From: Alphaproteobacteria bacterium
GTDB lineage: Bacteria > Pseudomonadota > Alphaproteobacteria > Zavarziniales > Zavarziniaceae
DNA: 9,412 nucleotides
NCBI GenBank assembly: GCA_021774355.1
Contig: JAJFJE010000148.1
Coordinates: forward strand, 1 to 9,412
Direction of reading: 5' to 3'
A program made the translations under genes and the position numbers. Position 1 is the first letter of the stretch; every line of letters starts with the position of its first letter. This document shows, one piece after another, positions 1 to 6,564 of the stretch. The notes under the pieces are model-generated. The model was not told the origin of the DNA. It worked only from the letters and a program-made list of their open reading frames with translations, and searched no databases.

Positions 1-1829
1 GCCGTCAGGGCCGCCCGGCGGCCCGGATCGGCCGTCCGGTGAATGAAAAACATGCCGATCTTCGGCATCGACCGCAGCGAGCCAAGGATCATCGACGCCG
101 TGCGCCGGTAGTCCCTGGCGGCGGTATGGAAAAAGCCGGTCAGGCGGGTCCAGAAGGCGGCGAGATCGTCGCCTTCGCGTTCCGCCGCATCGACCAGCGC
201 GGCAAGGTCGTCGAACGCCCGCCCGGCCGCCTGGGCCAGCGCACCGTCGCCCAGGGTGGCGAAGAATTCCCCGGCCGGGAACGGCGTGGTGGACCGGGTG
301 ATGTCGCCGAACAGGCGTAGCGGGTCGGGCGGGGCGAAATTGGCGATGGTCGAGGCCAGCCGCGGGGTGGTGCCGGCGATGCGCACGCCGTCGGAGGTGT
401 TGAGGACGGTCAGGCGGAAGGTCCGGGTAAGGTCGCCCAGCAGGCGGGCGCACAGGCCCAATACCCAGTCGGTGGCGACCTCGCCGCCGAAATTGCCGGG
501 CAGAATGTGGTTCAGCACCTGCTTGCGTTCGAACGCCTGGAATTGCTGGTCGTGCTGGTAGATGGCGTGGCTGGAATGCTTTGGGCCGTCGACCTTGGCG
601 CCGCAATCGGTGCCGAACAGGGCGAATTGCTTGAAGCCCAGGGCGTTGGCGAGGCGCATGGCGGTGTTGACGCAGGTCGGGCCGGCACCGAACAATTCAT
701 GGCCCGGCGGCGCCAGGATCTTGGTCGAGCTGACGGTGTCGCGGAAGAAGAAATAGCGCTGGTCGAACAGCGCCGGGACCCGCGGATCGACGGTGACCGA
801 GGCGATCAGGCGGATCCCGGTGAAGGGATATTGGGCCGCCGTCTTGCGCAGGCTGTCATAGGTCGGCTCGCCATTCTCCAACTCGCAGTGGAAATCGGGG
901 ACGACACCGTTCTTCAGGCACACCCGAAGGCCGGTCCCGGCGGAAAAGACGACACCGGTCCGGGCCAGGCGGACGAGATCGGGCAGGGCCGGGTCGATGG
1001 ACGGGCCGGAGCCGACCAGGATCGCGGTCTCGGGCCGGGCCAGGCGCAGGCGGGCATCGATGATCCGGCAATCGTGGCGCGACAGATTGGCCACCGCATT
1101 GGTCATCATCTTCAGCTCGTCTTCGTAGAAGCCGCGCGAGATGAAATTCTGGTTGATCGCCAGGGGCAGACGGTCGCGGGTCTCGACCAGGGCCCAGGAC
1201 GGGTAGTGCAGGAACACGAAGCCGCCGTCGATGAACGGCTCGCCCACCCACTGGACGAATTGTTCGATGGCATGGGTGATGCGGTCCGGCCGCTCGGCCA
1301 GGCTGAGGCGCAGGGTGATGCCGCGTGCCGCTGCGGTCTCGAACAGGGCCTCCCAGTCGATGGCGCCCAGGGCATGGCGCAGGAATTCCGGGATCGGCTC
1401 GACGATCAGCAGGTGACGGGCCTTGGTGGTGGCGATCAGTTCGGGCAAGTGGTGCCCGGCGCCGATGCCCAGGACGATCAGGAACGAGCCCTCGTAGTCC
1501 GGCTTGGCGACCAGGGCCGAGACGCCGTCGCCGCCCAGTTCGTGCAGCATCCGGCTGAGCATGGCGCCCGATATCGGGCTGCCCAGATTGGCCATGCTGG
1601 GATTATTGGCGAAGAACTGCAGGGGCTTGGCGTTGAACGCCCGGACCTGTTCCGCGGCGACCACCCGGCCGTCGCGGTTATAGAGACGGGCGGGGCCCAG
1701 ATCGATGTCGACCAGGGCGTCGCCGTCATGCACCGCCCGCGATACCATTGGCGTTTCGGCCAGGGCCGCCGCCAGTTCCGGGAAACGCGCCGTGATGGCG
1801 GCGCGCGAACGTTCGGCGCGGGGGCTCAT
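1..1829 (-). CDS. Maf/DUF115 motility-associated glycosyltransferase (3' end cut by window edge)
   Basis: An uninterrupted reading frame of 609 codons runs from an ATG at 1829 to the left edge without a stop, so the C-terminus is missing. Near residues 271-279 is LVGSGPSID, the nucleotide-binding glycine motif of the DUF115/MptE-like domain. It is followed by PDFHCELEN (311-319), which carries the family's acidic/His signature, and by FGTDCG (405-410). An N-terminal domain (about 40-240) with a glycine-rich LGIGAGHHL (120-128) fits the Maf N-terminal region. Maf proteins are known to transfer nonulosonic acids (pseudaminic or legionaminic type) to Ser/Thr of flagellin in the cytoplasm. The start is supported by AAGGGAG 7 nt upstream, and the ATG overlaps the previous gene's stop (ATGA), implying translational coupling. 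Since Maf proteins are commonly about 600-700 residues, probably only a short tail is lost. The family call is firm; the donor sugar is unknown, and no nonulosonic acid synthesis genes are in the window. Confidence 0.85.
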   Translation of the reverse strand, partial: MSPRAERSRAAITARFPELAAALAETPMVSRAVHDGDALVDIDLGPARLYNRDGRVVAAEQVRAFNAKPLQFFANNPSMANLGSPISGAMLSRMLHELGGDGVSALVAKPDYEGSFLIVLGIGAGHHLPELIATTKARHLLIVEPIPEFLRHALGAIDWEALFETAAARGITLRLSLAERPDRITHAIEQFVQWVGEPFIDGGFVFLHYPSWALVETRDRLPLAINQNFISRGFYEDELKMMTNAVANLSRHDCRIIDARLRLARPETAILVGSGPSIDPALPDLVRLARTGVVFSAGTGLRVCLKNGVVPDFHCELENGEPTYDSLRKTAAQYPFTGIRLIASVTVDPRVPALFDQRYFFFRDTVSSTKILAPPGHELFGAGPTCVNTAMRLANALGFKQFALFGTDCGAKVDGPKHSSHAIYQHDQQFQAFERKQVLNHILPGNFGGEVATDWVLGLCARLLGDLTRTFRLTVLNTSDGVRIAGTTPRLASTIANFAPPDPLRLFGDITRSTTPFPAGEFFATLGDGALAQAAGRAFDDLAALVDAAEREGDDLAAFWTRLTGFFHTAARDYRRTASMILGSLRSMPKIGMFFIHRTADPGRRAALT

Positions 1830-3709
1830 TGGGCCGCTCCCTTGCGGATCGCCGCCACCATCGCGCGGGCGAAATGGTCTGCCGGGATCGCCGTGGCGGC
1901 GGCCCGGGCGCGGACCCCGGCGGCGTCCAGATCGCCGGCCAGGCGGATCGCTGTGGCGGCATAGTCGGCCGGGCTGCTTGCCACCCATGAGTCCAGGCCG
2001 GCGCAAATCAGGGCCGAGGCGGCAAAGCGGCGATGGCGGCCATCGCCGGCACAGGCGACGGCGGGGCGTCCGGCCGCCAGGGCGGCCAGGGCGTCGAAGC
2101 CGTCGGCGGCGACAAAGGGGGCCAGCATCAGGTCGATGCCGGCGGCAAAGGCGGCCCGGCTGCCGGTCATTAATTCGACGCGTTCGGCGATGCCGCGGCT
2201 GCCGGCCCGGCCGATCAGTTCGGCGACATTGTCGGGATGGCTGAGTTCCCGGTCGCGCAGGACCAGCCGGCCGTTGGGGATGGCGGCGAGAATCAGGGCC
2301 CAGCAGTCGAGCAGGTCGTCATGGATCTGGCCAAGGCGGAGATCGGCGCCGAGCAGGATCGCGCCGTCGTCCGGGCGGCGGCCGGTGGCGGGCCCGGCGA
2401 CCGGTGCAACCAGGCCGGCCGGGCACAGGGCCAGGGCCGCGTTCGGGATATCGGGATCGAGCCCGGGTGCCGACAGGATCAGATCCGTGCCCGGCGGCGG
2501 CACCGCCACCGGCTGGCCAAGCCAGGCAATGACGAGGGGCGCCGGATGGTGGCTCAGGGTGGCGCAGGACAGGCTGGAGGCCAGCCCGCCCGTGTCCAGC
2601 ATGACGTCGATGCCTTCGCCGCGGATGACCACGGCCAGGGTGGTCGGGTCGAAACGGCTGATATCGATCCACTGGTCGATCCGGCCGTGCAACGACGCGT
2701 AACAGGCCTGGTCCAGCGGTCCCTCGCCGAACGCCACCACGGTGGCGTCGTCCAGGGACCGGCAGCCCTGGGCAAGGGTGCCGATCGCCGCCAGGGCCTC
2801 GCCGTCCCAGGGACGGCCGAGCAACAGGCCGAGGCGGAGGCCGCCGGCCGGCAGCGGCGCCCGGGCGGCGACGGCGGCCAGCGGCGGCACGCCGGCGTAA
2901 CGGACACGGGCCAGGTCGCGCAGCCGGGGGGCGGTCGCGGCGGGGTCGAAGCTGGCCGCGGCGATCGCCGCCGTGGCGATTTCAAGGTCGTGGGGCGCGC
3001 GCCGGCCGGCCTCGTCGGCCAGGGTCGCGGCGCGCTCCGATAGGCCGCATTGGGCCAGGCAATGGGACAGGCAGGAGAGATCCCGGGCGTCGGCATGGGC
3101 GACGGCGAAGCGGTCGAGCAATTCGGCGGCGCGGCGGGGCTGGTCGAGGGCCAGGCGGCAATCCGCCAGGGCCCGGATGGCCTGCCCGTCATTGGGCCGG
3201 AACGCCAGTTGGGCCTCGAAGAAGTCGGCAGCCAGGGCCGGGCGATGGGTTTCGAGGGCGATCATGCCCTTGTGGTAGTAGGGCCGCTCGCGGATCGCCA
3301 GAAGGGCCCCGGCAAAGCCCGGCCAGGCCTTGGGGAAGCTGGCCGTGGTCGCCGCGTCGAGGCCGTTGGCCTGGGACAGCTTGGCAAAATAGGTTGCCTC
3401 GGCAAGCTCGCCGCCGAGGGCATAGAGAATGGCCAGGGCCTCGGCGATCAGGGCGCTAGCGGGCTGTTCCTCATGGGCCGCGAGCAGGGCCTCGAGGGCG
3501 AGCGCCGGCTGGTTGCGCAACAGGCCGACAAAGCCCAGCAGGACGAGTCCCGCGCCGTGGCTGGGGGCACTGGCCAGCAGCAGTTCGGCTTCGGCCAGGG
3601 CCTGTTCGACCTGTCCGGCATCCAGGGCGGCGAGACCCGGGGCGAGCAGCCGCCGATCGTCGTCGTCGGGGGTGTTCGGGGTGGTCGCGCGGGCCGGACC
3701 TGCTGGCAT
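1826..3709 (-). CDS. TPR protein with divergent OGT/GT41-like domain, FlmG-like flagellin glycosyltransferase
   Basis: 627 residues. Residues about 20-250 are Ala/Leu-rich helical repeats of TPR type (for example 60-95 and 145-205). From about 290 the protein follows the layout of bacterial SPINDLY/OGT (GT41) enzymes: LRLGLLLG (291-298), IDVMLDTGG (367-375), HHPAPLVIAWLGQP (387-400, matching the family's RPAP..WLGYP), a helix around W470, IDLMLAPF (525-532) and an AGD-plus-basic segment (554-561). Caulobacter FlmG, a TPR plus GT41-like protein, glycosylates flagellin with a pseudaminic-acid sugar, and this gene likewise sits among flagellin genes. The N-terminal TPRs probably bind flagellin. 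The start at 3709 is chosen because AAGGAG lies 6 nt upstream; the frame is open further upstream but that part overlaps flaF. Several residues conserved in active OGT appear replaced (see findings), so the donor or the activity may differ. A structural or accessory role remains possible. Confidence 0.72.
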   Translation of the reverse strand: MPAGPARATTPNTPDDDDRRLLAPGLAALDAGQVEQALAEAELLLASAPSHGAGLVLLGFVGLLRNQPALALEALLAAHEEQPASALIAEALAILYALGGELAEATYFAKLSQANGLDAATTASFPKAWPGFAGALLAIRERPYYHKGMIALETHRPALAADFFEAQLAFRPNDGQAIRALADCRLALDQPRRAAELLDRFAVAHADARDLSCLSHCLAQCGLSERAATLADEAGRRAPHDLEIATAAIAAASFDPAATAPRLRDLARVRYAGVPPLAAVAARAPLPAGGLRLGLLLGRPWDGEALAAIGTLAQGCRSLDDATVVAFGEGPLDQACYASLHGRIDQWIDISRFDPTTLAVVIRGEGIDVMLDTGGLASSLSCATLSHHPAPLVIAWLGQPVAVPPPGTDLILSAPGLDPDIPNAALALCPAGLVAPVAGPATGRRPDDGAILLGADLRLGQIHDDLLDCWALILAAIPNGRLVLRDRELSHPDNVAELIGRAGSRGIAERVELMTGSRAAFAAGIDLMLAPFVAADGFDALAALAAGRPAVACAGDGRHRRFAASALICAGLDSWVASSPADYAATAIRLAGDLDAAGVRARAAATAIPADHFARAMVAAIRKGAAQ

Positions 3710-3747
3710 GTCGTGCTCCTTGCCGGCCGCCCAGGGCGGCGGCGCTG

Positions 3748-4176
3748 TTAGACCGAATGGCTGACCGGCGATGCGGGCGCGGTGCGCGGCGGCGCGGCGG
3801 GCGCGACTGTGGCGTCCTGGGGAACCGCCAGAAGACCGGCTGCGATCTCGCGGTTGATACGGATCAGGATGTCGAGCTTGGCCGCATCGGGCGCGGCCAG
3901 GATCCCGACCGTGTGCTTGTCGATGAAGTTGGCAAGCGACAGGACGTTGCTCTTGACTGCCGTCGGCATGGGCGAATCGGGGGCCATGACACCGGCCTGG
4001 AAGATCGTCCACAGGCGCCAGTTGCGCCGGACGGCATCCAGGAGGGCGGTTTCGTCGGCCGGATTGCGCTGGGCTTCGGCCAGACGCCGGGCCGACTCGG
4101 TCAGGGCCCAACCTTCGGTGCGCCGGGCATCGCCTTCCGGCGGTACCGCGCTATAGCTTTGCCGTCTCTGATACAT
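3748..4176 (-). CDS. flaF: FlaF, flagellin synthesis/secretion regulator
   Basis: 142 residues. It has the FlaF features: an N-terminal MYQ..YS, a helical segment rich in charged residues, NWRLWTIF (52-59) and LSLANFIDKHT (79-89). In Caulobacter and Brucella FlaF promotes flagellin synthesis and secretion, binds flagellin and acts against FlbT. The chosen ATG at 4176 has GAGAGGGAGA about 9 nt upstream and gives the family-typical N-terminus; an in-frame start at 4203 would add nine residues with no family match. The gene begins 26 nt inside the end of flbT, so the two are probably translationally coupled, and the TPR glycosyltransferase follows after 38 nt. The last 25 or so residues are a Pro/Ala/Ser-rich tail, longer than in typical FlaF proteins and probably disordered. 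Confidence 0.88.
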   Translation of the reverse strand: MYQRRQSYSAVPPEGDARRTEGWALTESARRLAEAQRNPADETALLDAVRRNWRLWTIFQAGVMAPDSPMPTAVKSNVLSLANFIDKHTVGILAAPDAAKLDILIRINREIAAGLLAVPQDATVAPAAPPRTAPASPVSHSV

Positions 4177-4555
4177 GGGCCAGGATCTCCCTCTCATGAG
4201 CAAGCAGCGTCTTGGCGGTTCTCAGGGCGCCATAGGCCTGACCGCCATGCAGTTGCTTCCGGATCTCGTCGACGATGGCGGCACCGCTCGGGGCCGCCTG
4301 GGCATAATCGGTGAGGAACTCTTCCGCGGTCCGGCGGTAATCCTCCGCGCGGTCCGGGAACAGGTAGTGGCACTGCAGGACGTAGTAGACCCGGCTCGCC
4401 GGCGACACGGCGTCGTCGGCGGTCAGGATGTCCTTGCCGCGCAGGATCTGCGCACGGTTCATGATGCTCAGGGTCGCCTGGGCACCGCCATTGGCGATGA
4501 CCACGCCGTTGACGATGATTTTCTCTTCGGGAGCCAGGGTGATCTTGAGCGGCAC
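4151..4555 (-). CDS. flbT: FlbT, post-transcriptional regulator of flagellin
   Basis: 134 residues from a GTG at 4555. Matches the FlbT family: MPLKITLAPEEK at the N-terminus, IVNGVVIANGG (14-24), KDIL (41-44), RVYYVLQCHYL (55-65) and GQAYGALRTAKTLLAHE (105-121). In Caulobacter FlbT associates with the flagellin mRNA leader and promotes its decay when the hook is incomplete; in some other alphaproteobacteria it activates flagellin. The GTG is preferred over the ATG at 4573 because GGAGG lies 6 nt before it and because homologues start MPLK. With the ATG, the ribosome site would lie inside the gene. It is the first gene of the flbT-flaF-glycosyltransferase-maf run and lies downstream of the flagellin terminator, so it needs readthrough or its own promoter. 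None was identified with confidence in 4556-4654. Confidence 0.93.
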   Translation of the reverse strand: MPLKITLAPEEKIIVNGVVIANGGAQATLSIMNRAQILRGKDILTADDAVSPASRVYYVLQCHYLFPDRAEDYRRTAEEFLTDYAQAAPSGAAIVDEIRKQLHGGQAYGALRTAKTLLAHEREILAHVSETAKL

Positions 4556-4567
4556 GACGTTCCTCCA
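4553..4567 (-). promoter_or_regulatory. Ribosome binding site fixing the GTG start of flbT
   Basis: On the minus strand the run TGGAGG is followed by AACGTC and then GTG. The 6-nt spacing is ideal for the GTG and impossible for the ATG at 4573, which lies upstream of it. It therefore decides the start codon of flbT. Confidence 0.7.
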
Positions 4568-4654
4568 CTGCATGGTCCGTCGACGATGACGGTAGGCCGG
4601 GGATCCTTAATTGCCGGTAAAGGCTGACCCCGTTCGCCCGTGAGAACGAAAGAA

Positions 4655-4676
4655 GAGGGCGGCCGAAGCCGCCCTC
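4655..4676 (-). terminator. Intrinsic terminator of the flagellin gene
   Basis: A perfect 9-bp stem (GAGGGCGGC / GCCGCCCTC) closes a TTCG loop, giving the very stable C(UUCG)G tetraloop. On the minus strand it is followed by the pyrimidine-rich TTCTTTCGTTC. It begins 24 nt after the flagellin stop codon at 4701, in the direction of flagellin transcription. The U-tract is interrupted, so termination may be partial, allowing some readthrough into flbT. Confidence 0.8.
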
Positions 4677-4700
4677 AAGGCCGAACCGGGAGCGGCCGGG

Positions 4701-5618
4701 TTACCGGAACAGGCTGAGGACCTGCTGGTTGCTCTGGCCGGCGAAGTTCAGCGCCTGCAGCGCGAGCTGCTGGCGAGTCTGCAACGCGACCAAATTGGCC
4801 CCTTCCTCGTTCAGATCGGCAAGGCTCAGCTTGTCCGAACCTTCCGTCAGGCTGTTGACATAGTTGGTGGTGAAGTCCAACCGGGTCTGCAGGAAGGTGA
4901 CGTTCGAGCCGAGATTCGAGGCCGCGGCGCGGACCGTGCTGACCGCCGTGTCGAGCACCGAGACAACTGCGTCAAGGGCGGCGTTCGCGGCGGCCTGGCT
5001 GGAGAACACGCCGGCGGAACCGATATCCGACAGGTCGGAGAAGCCGGCGGTGATGCCCGCCGCCGAGATGCCCTGCAGGGCTGCCGAAACATTCGTGCCG
5101 GCGGCGCTGTTCAGGCTCAGGACCGCAGAGGCCCGGAGATCGCGGCTGGTGATCTGCAGCTGCGCACTGGTCGAGCTGGAGAAGCGGACAGTCAGGCTGT
5201 TGCCGGTCGAGTTGACCAGGTTGGTGCCCTGGTAGCTGGCATCCTCGAGCAGGGTGTTGAGCTGACCGGCGAGGTCGTTGAACTGCGACGTCAGGTCGGC
5301 CCGGGTGGTCGAGTCGGCGGTGCGCGCCGAGATCACGATACCCTTGAGCTGCTTGAGGATCTTATCCGCCGATTCGGTCGCGGTGGTCGCTGCCTTCAGG
5401 GCCGAGATGCCCTGGCTGATTTCCGACTTGCGGTCGGTGAAGTCAGTGGCGCGGTCGGACAGGGACTTGGAGGCGAAATAGGCCGCCGCATCGTCGATCG
5501 CGCTGGCCACCTTGAGGCCTGTTGCCAGCCGACCCTGAGTCCGGTTGGCGAGGTCCGTGGTGCCCTGCAGGGACAGCAGGTTGTTCCGCGTCGTGGCGGT
5601 AAGGGTGATGTCAGACAT
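4701..5618 (-). CDS. Flagellin, short alphaproteobacterial type
   Basis: 305 residues, the filament subunit exported by the flagellar type III system. The N-terminal D0/D1 helices are clear: MSDITLTATTRNNLLSLQ (1-18), RTQGRLATGLKV (26-37), AIDDAAAYFASKSLSDRA (40-57) and the GISALKAA..ESADKILKQLKG region (70-93). The C-terminal helix ends LNFAGQSNQQVLSLFR. The middle (about 137-201) replaces the large outer domains of long flagellins and is roughly one-third Ser/Thr with no Cys, Trp or Tyr, which would suit O-glycosylation. The start at 5618 has AAGGAT upstream; an in-frame ATG at 5669 would add 17 residues ahead of the conserved N-terminus and is rejected. FlbT, FlaF and two glycosyltransferase candidates follow directly. 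Only one flagellin gene is in the window; others may lie elsewhere, so no allele name is given. Confidence 0.96.
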   Translation of the reverse strand: MSDITLTATTRNNLLSLQGTTDLANRTQGRLATGLKVASAIDDAAAYFASKSLSDRATDFTDRKSEISQGISALKAATTATESADKILKQLKGIVISARTADSTTRADLTSQFNDLAGQLNTLLEDASYQGTNLVNSTGNSLTVRFSSSTSAQLQITSRDLRASAVLSLNSAAGTNVSAALQGISAAGITAGFSDLSDIGSAGVFSSQAAANAALDAVVSVLDTAVSTVRAAASNLGSNVTFLQTRLDFTTNYVNSLTEGSDKLSLADLNEEGANLVALQTRQQLALQALNFAGQSNQQVLSLFR

Positions 5619-5640
5619 GGTTTCGATCCTTCTGGAACTG

Positions 5641-5668
5641 TGGTTTCGGCTCTTCTGAGCCTGGACCA
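5641..5668 (-). promoter_or_regulatory. Two-tier hairpin in the flagellin mRNA leader
   Basis: On the minus strand GGCTC-AGAA-GAGCC (5648-5661) makes a perfect 5-bp stem with a tetraloop. The flanking TGGT (5641-5644 on plus) pairs with ACCA (5665-5668) across a symmetrical 3x3 internal loop. It ends 22 nt before the flagellin ATG, just outside the ribosome binding site. Its position makes it a candidate site for FlbT or for translational control. The structure is seen in the sequence; the role is inferred. Confidence 0.45.
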
Positions 5669-5672
5669 AAGC

Positions 5673-5690
5673 TACCCCGAAACGCGGGTA
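5673..5690 (-). promoter_or_regulatory. Second hairpin upstream of flagellin
   Basis: On the plus strand TACCC (5673-5677) pairs with GGGTA (5686-5690). An inner CG/CG pairing around AAA leaves one bulged C. If transcription starts upstream of 5690 this is a second leader hairpin next to the first; if not, it is part of the promoter region. Confidence 0.3.
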
Positions 5691-5719
5691 TAAACAACCG
5701 AAATGGAAATAAATCTATC

Positions 5720-5735
5720 GTAAATGGGAATTAAC
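5720..5735. promoter_or_regulatory. Possible CtrA box upstream of flagellin
   Basis: The plus strand reads GTAA-N7-TTAAC, one mismatch from the CtrA consensus TTAA-N7-TTAAC. It lies in the AT-rich stretch about 100 nt before the flagellin start. CtrA regulates flagellar genes across alphaproteobacteria, but a one-mismatch site in AT-rich DNA is weak evidence. Confidence 0.3.
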
Positions 5736-5790
5736 CATGAGGCGTTTCAAAGGCTTAAGAGTTGATGCGCTGAACTTACCCGATTCCACC

Positions 5791-5820
5791 GTCATGACCA
5801 GGCTTGTCCCGGTCCGCCAC
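5791..5820. repeat. Dispersed palindromic repeat, decayed copy
   Basis: This 30-nt stretch matches 9355-9384 at 27 of 30 positions. The inner arms (GACCAGG / CCCGGTC around CTTGT) still pair with one mismatch, but the outer bases no longer do. It lies between the flgN-like stop and the flagellin promoter region, where the hairpin could also help end flgI-operon transcripts. Palindromes of this GTCATG...CTTGTCC type are common between genes in alphaproteobacteria. Confidence 0.7.
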
Positions 5821-5842
5821 CACGGCAGGGCGGGGCCTCCGG

Positions 5843-6262
5843 TCAGGCGCAGGCGTTGACCGCAAAGGCGGCCGGCGCCGCCGAGGCGTTGCGCAGGCCG
5901 GCGCGCGGGCCGTAGGACAGGACCGGCCGGGCCTGGTCGCCCAGGGCGCCGGTGACGCTCTTGATCAGGCGTTCGGCGACGGTGCGGGCCGCCGCCACCA
6001 CCACCGCATGGCGGTCGAGGGCGGCGCGCAAATCCCGGGTCGGGCTGCGCAGCCGGTCCCGGCTGGCCGGCGACAGGGTTTCGGGCGGACCCAGCCGGGC
6101 CGACAGGTCCTCATAGGCCTTGGCCAGTTGCAGCTTGGCGGCGACCAGGTCGTGAAGCTGGTCGAAGCGGCGCGCGATCAAGGCGCAGCACTCGGCGTTG
6201 AGGGCTTCGGTCAGGCGGCCGGTCAACAGTGCCAGATCGGCGGCAAGCGGGTGCTCGGTCAT
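5843..6262 (-). CDS. FlgN-like flagellar export chaperone (FlbY-like)
   Basis: 139 residues, almost entirely helical by composition, with two heptad-like stretches (about 5-55 and 65-105) and a conserved-looking SYG near the C-terminus (117-119). This layout fits the small alphaproteobacterial FlgN-type proteins, which chaperone the hook-filament junction proteins FlgK and FlgL. In Caulobacter the gene after flgI and cheL is flbY, the same position as here. The ATG overlaps the stop of the preceding flgJ-like gene (ATGA) and has AGGAG 5 nt upstream. Identity rests on context plus general features rather than a diagnostic motif. A Pro-containing break at about 58-75 separates the two helical parts. 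Confidence 0.65.
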   Translation of the reverse strand: MTEHPLAADLALLTGRLTEALNAECCALIARRFDQLHDLVAAKLQLAKAYEDLSARLGPPETLSPASRDRLRSPTRDLRAALDRHAVVVAAARTVAERLIKSVTGALGDQARPVLSYGPRAGLRNASAAPAAFAVNACA

Positions 6263-6564
6263 GGTCTCTCCTGGCTTTGCTGGAGGGCGATCAGGGCGCC
6301 CAGAACGTGATCGGCAAGGCCGACGCCGCCACGCTTGGCGATCGCCGTGCCATAGGCCTGGATCAGAAAGCCGCGGAAGGCGCTTTCGCCCGGCCCGCCG
6401 CCGAACGGGCCGTCGGGTTCGGTCCCCTCGAACATCGGGGTCAGCATCTCGCCCAGCACCATGGCCTCGAACTCCTCGGCCTTGGCGCGCAATTTGGGCG
6501 CGCCCTGGGGGGCACTGGCGAGGCCGGCGGGTGGGGCGGCGGAAGGGCTCGGGGCGAGGCTCAT
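6259..6564 (-). CDS. flgJ: Rod-binding protein, FlgJ N-terminal domain type (CheL-like)
   Basis: 101 residues carrying only the rod-binding domain: FEAMVLGEMLTPMFEG (32-47), GGPGESAFRGFLIQAYG (56-72) and GGVGLADHVL (79-88). The muramidase domain found in enterobacterial FlgJ is absent, as is normal in alphaproteobacteria, where this protein (CheL in Caulobacter) caps or scaffolds the rod in the periplasm. The peptidoglycan-cutting enzyme must be a separate protein. The first 25 residues are Pro/Ala-rich and probably flexible. The ATG at 6564 overlaps the flgI stop by one base (TGATG); a GTG one codon earlier is possible. The gene's end overlaps the next start, so flgI, flgJ and the flgN-like gene are probably translated in a chain. 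Confidence 0.88.
   Translation of the reverse strand: MSLAPSPSAAPPAGLASAPQGAPKLRAKAEEFEAMVLGEMLTPMFEGTEPDGPFGGGPGESAFRGFLIQAYGTAIAKRGGVGLADHVLGALIALQQSQERP

Noticed and set aside
507..1964. Long plus-strand open frame (485 codons) opposite maf
   Set aside because: It is antisense to a frame with clear Maf motifs, and its composition is the Gly/Ala/Asp/Gln-rich pattern typical of the shadow of GC-rich genes. No ribosome site or family motif was seen.
2237..3751. Plus-strand frames of 268 and 233 codons opposite the TPR glycosyltransferase
   Set aside because: Same shadow composition, and they overlap fully with a gene that has recognisable domains.
3710..4111. Upstream extension of the TPR glycosyltransferase to 761 residues
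   Set aside because: The added part overlaps flaF entirely, is Arg/Pro-rich like a shadow frame, and the ideal AAGGAG lies before the ATG at 3709.
5762..5783. Sigma-54 promoter for flagellin (GG-N10-GC on the minus strand)
   Set aside because: Only the spacing and the invariant dinucleotides fit; the rest of both elements deviates, and it lies about 145 nt from the start codon.
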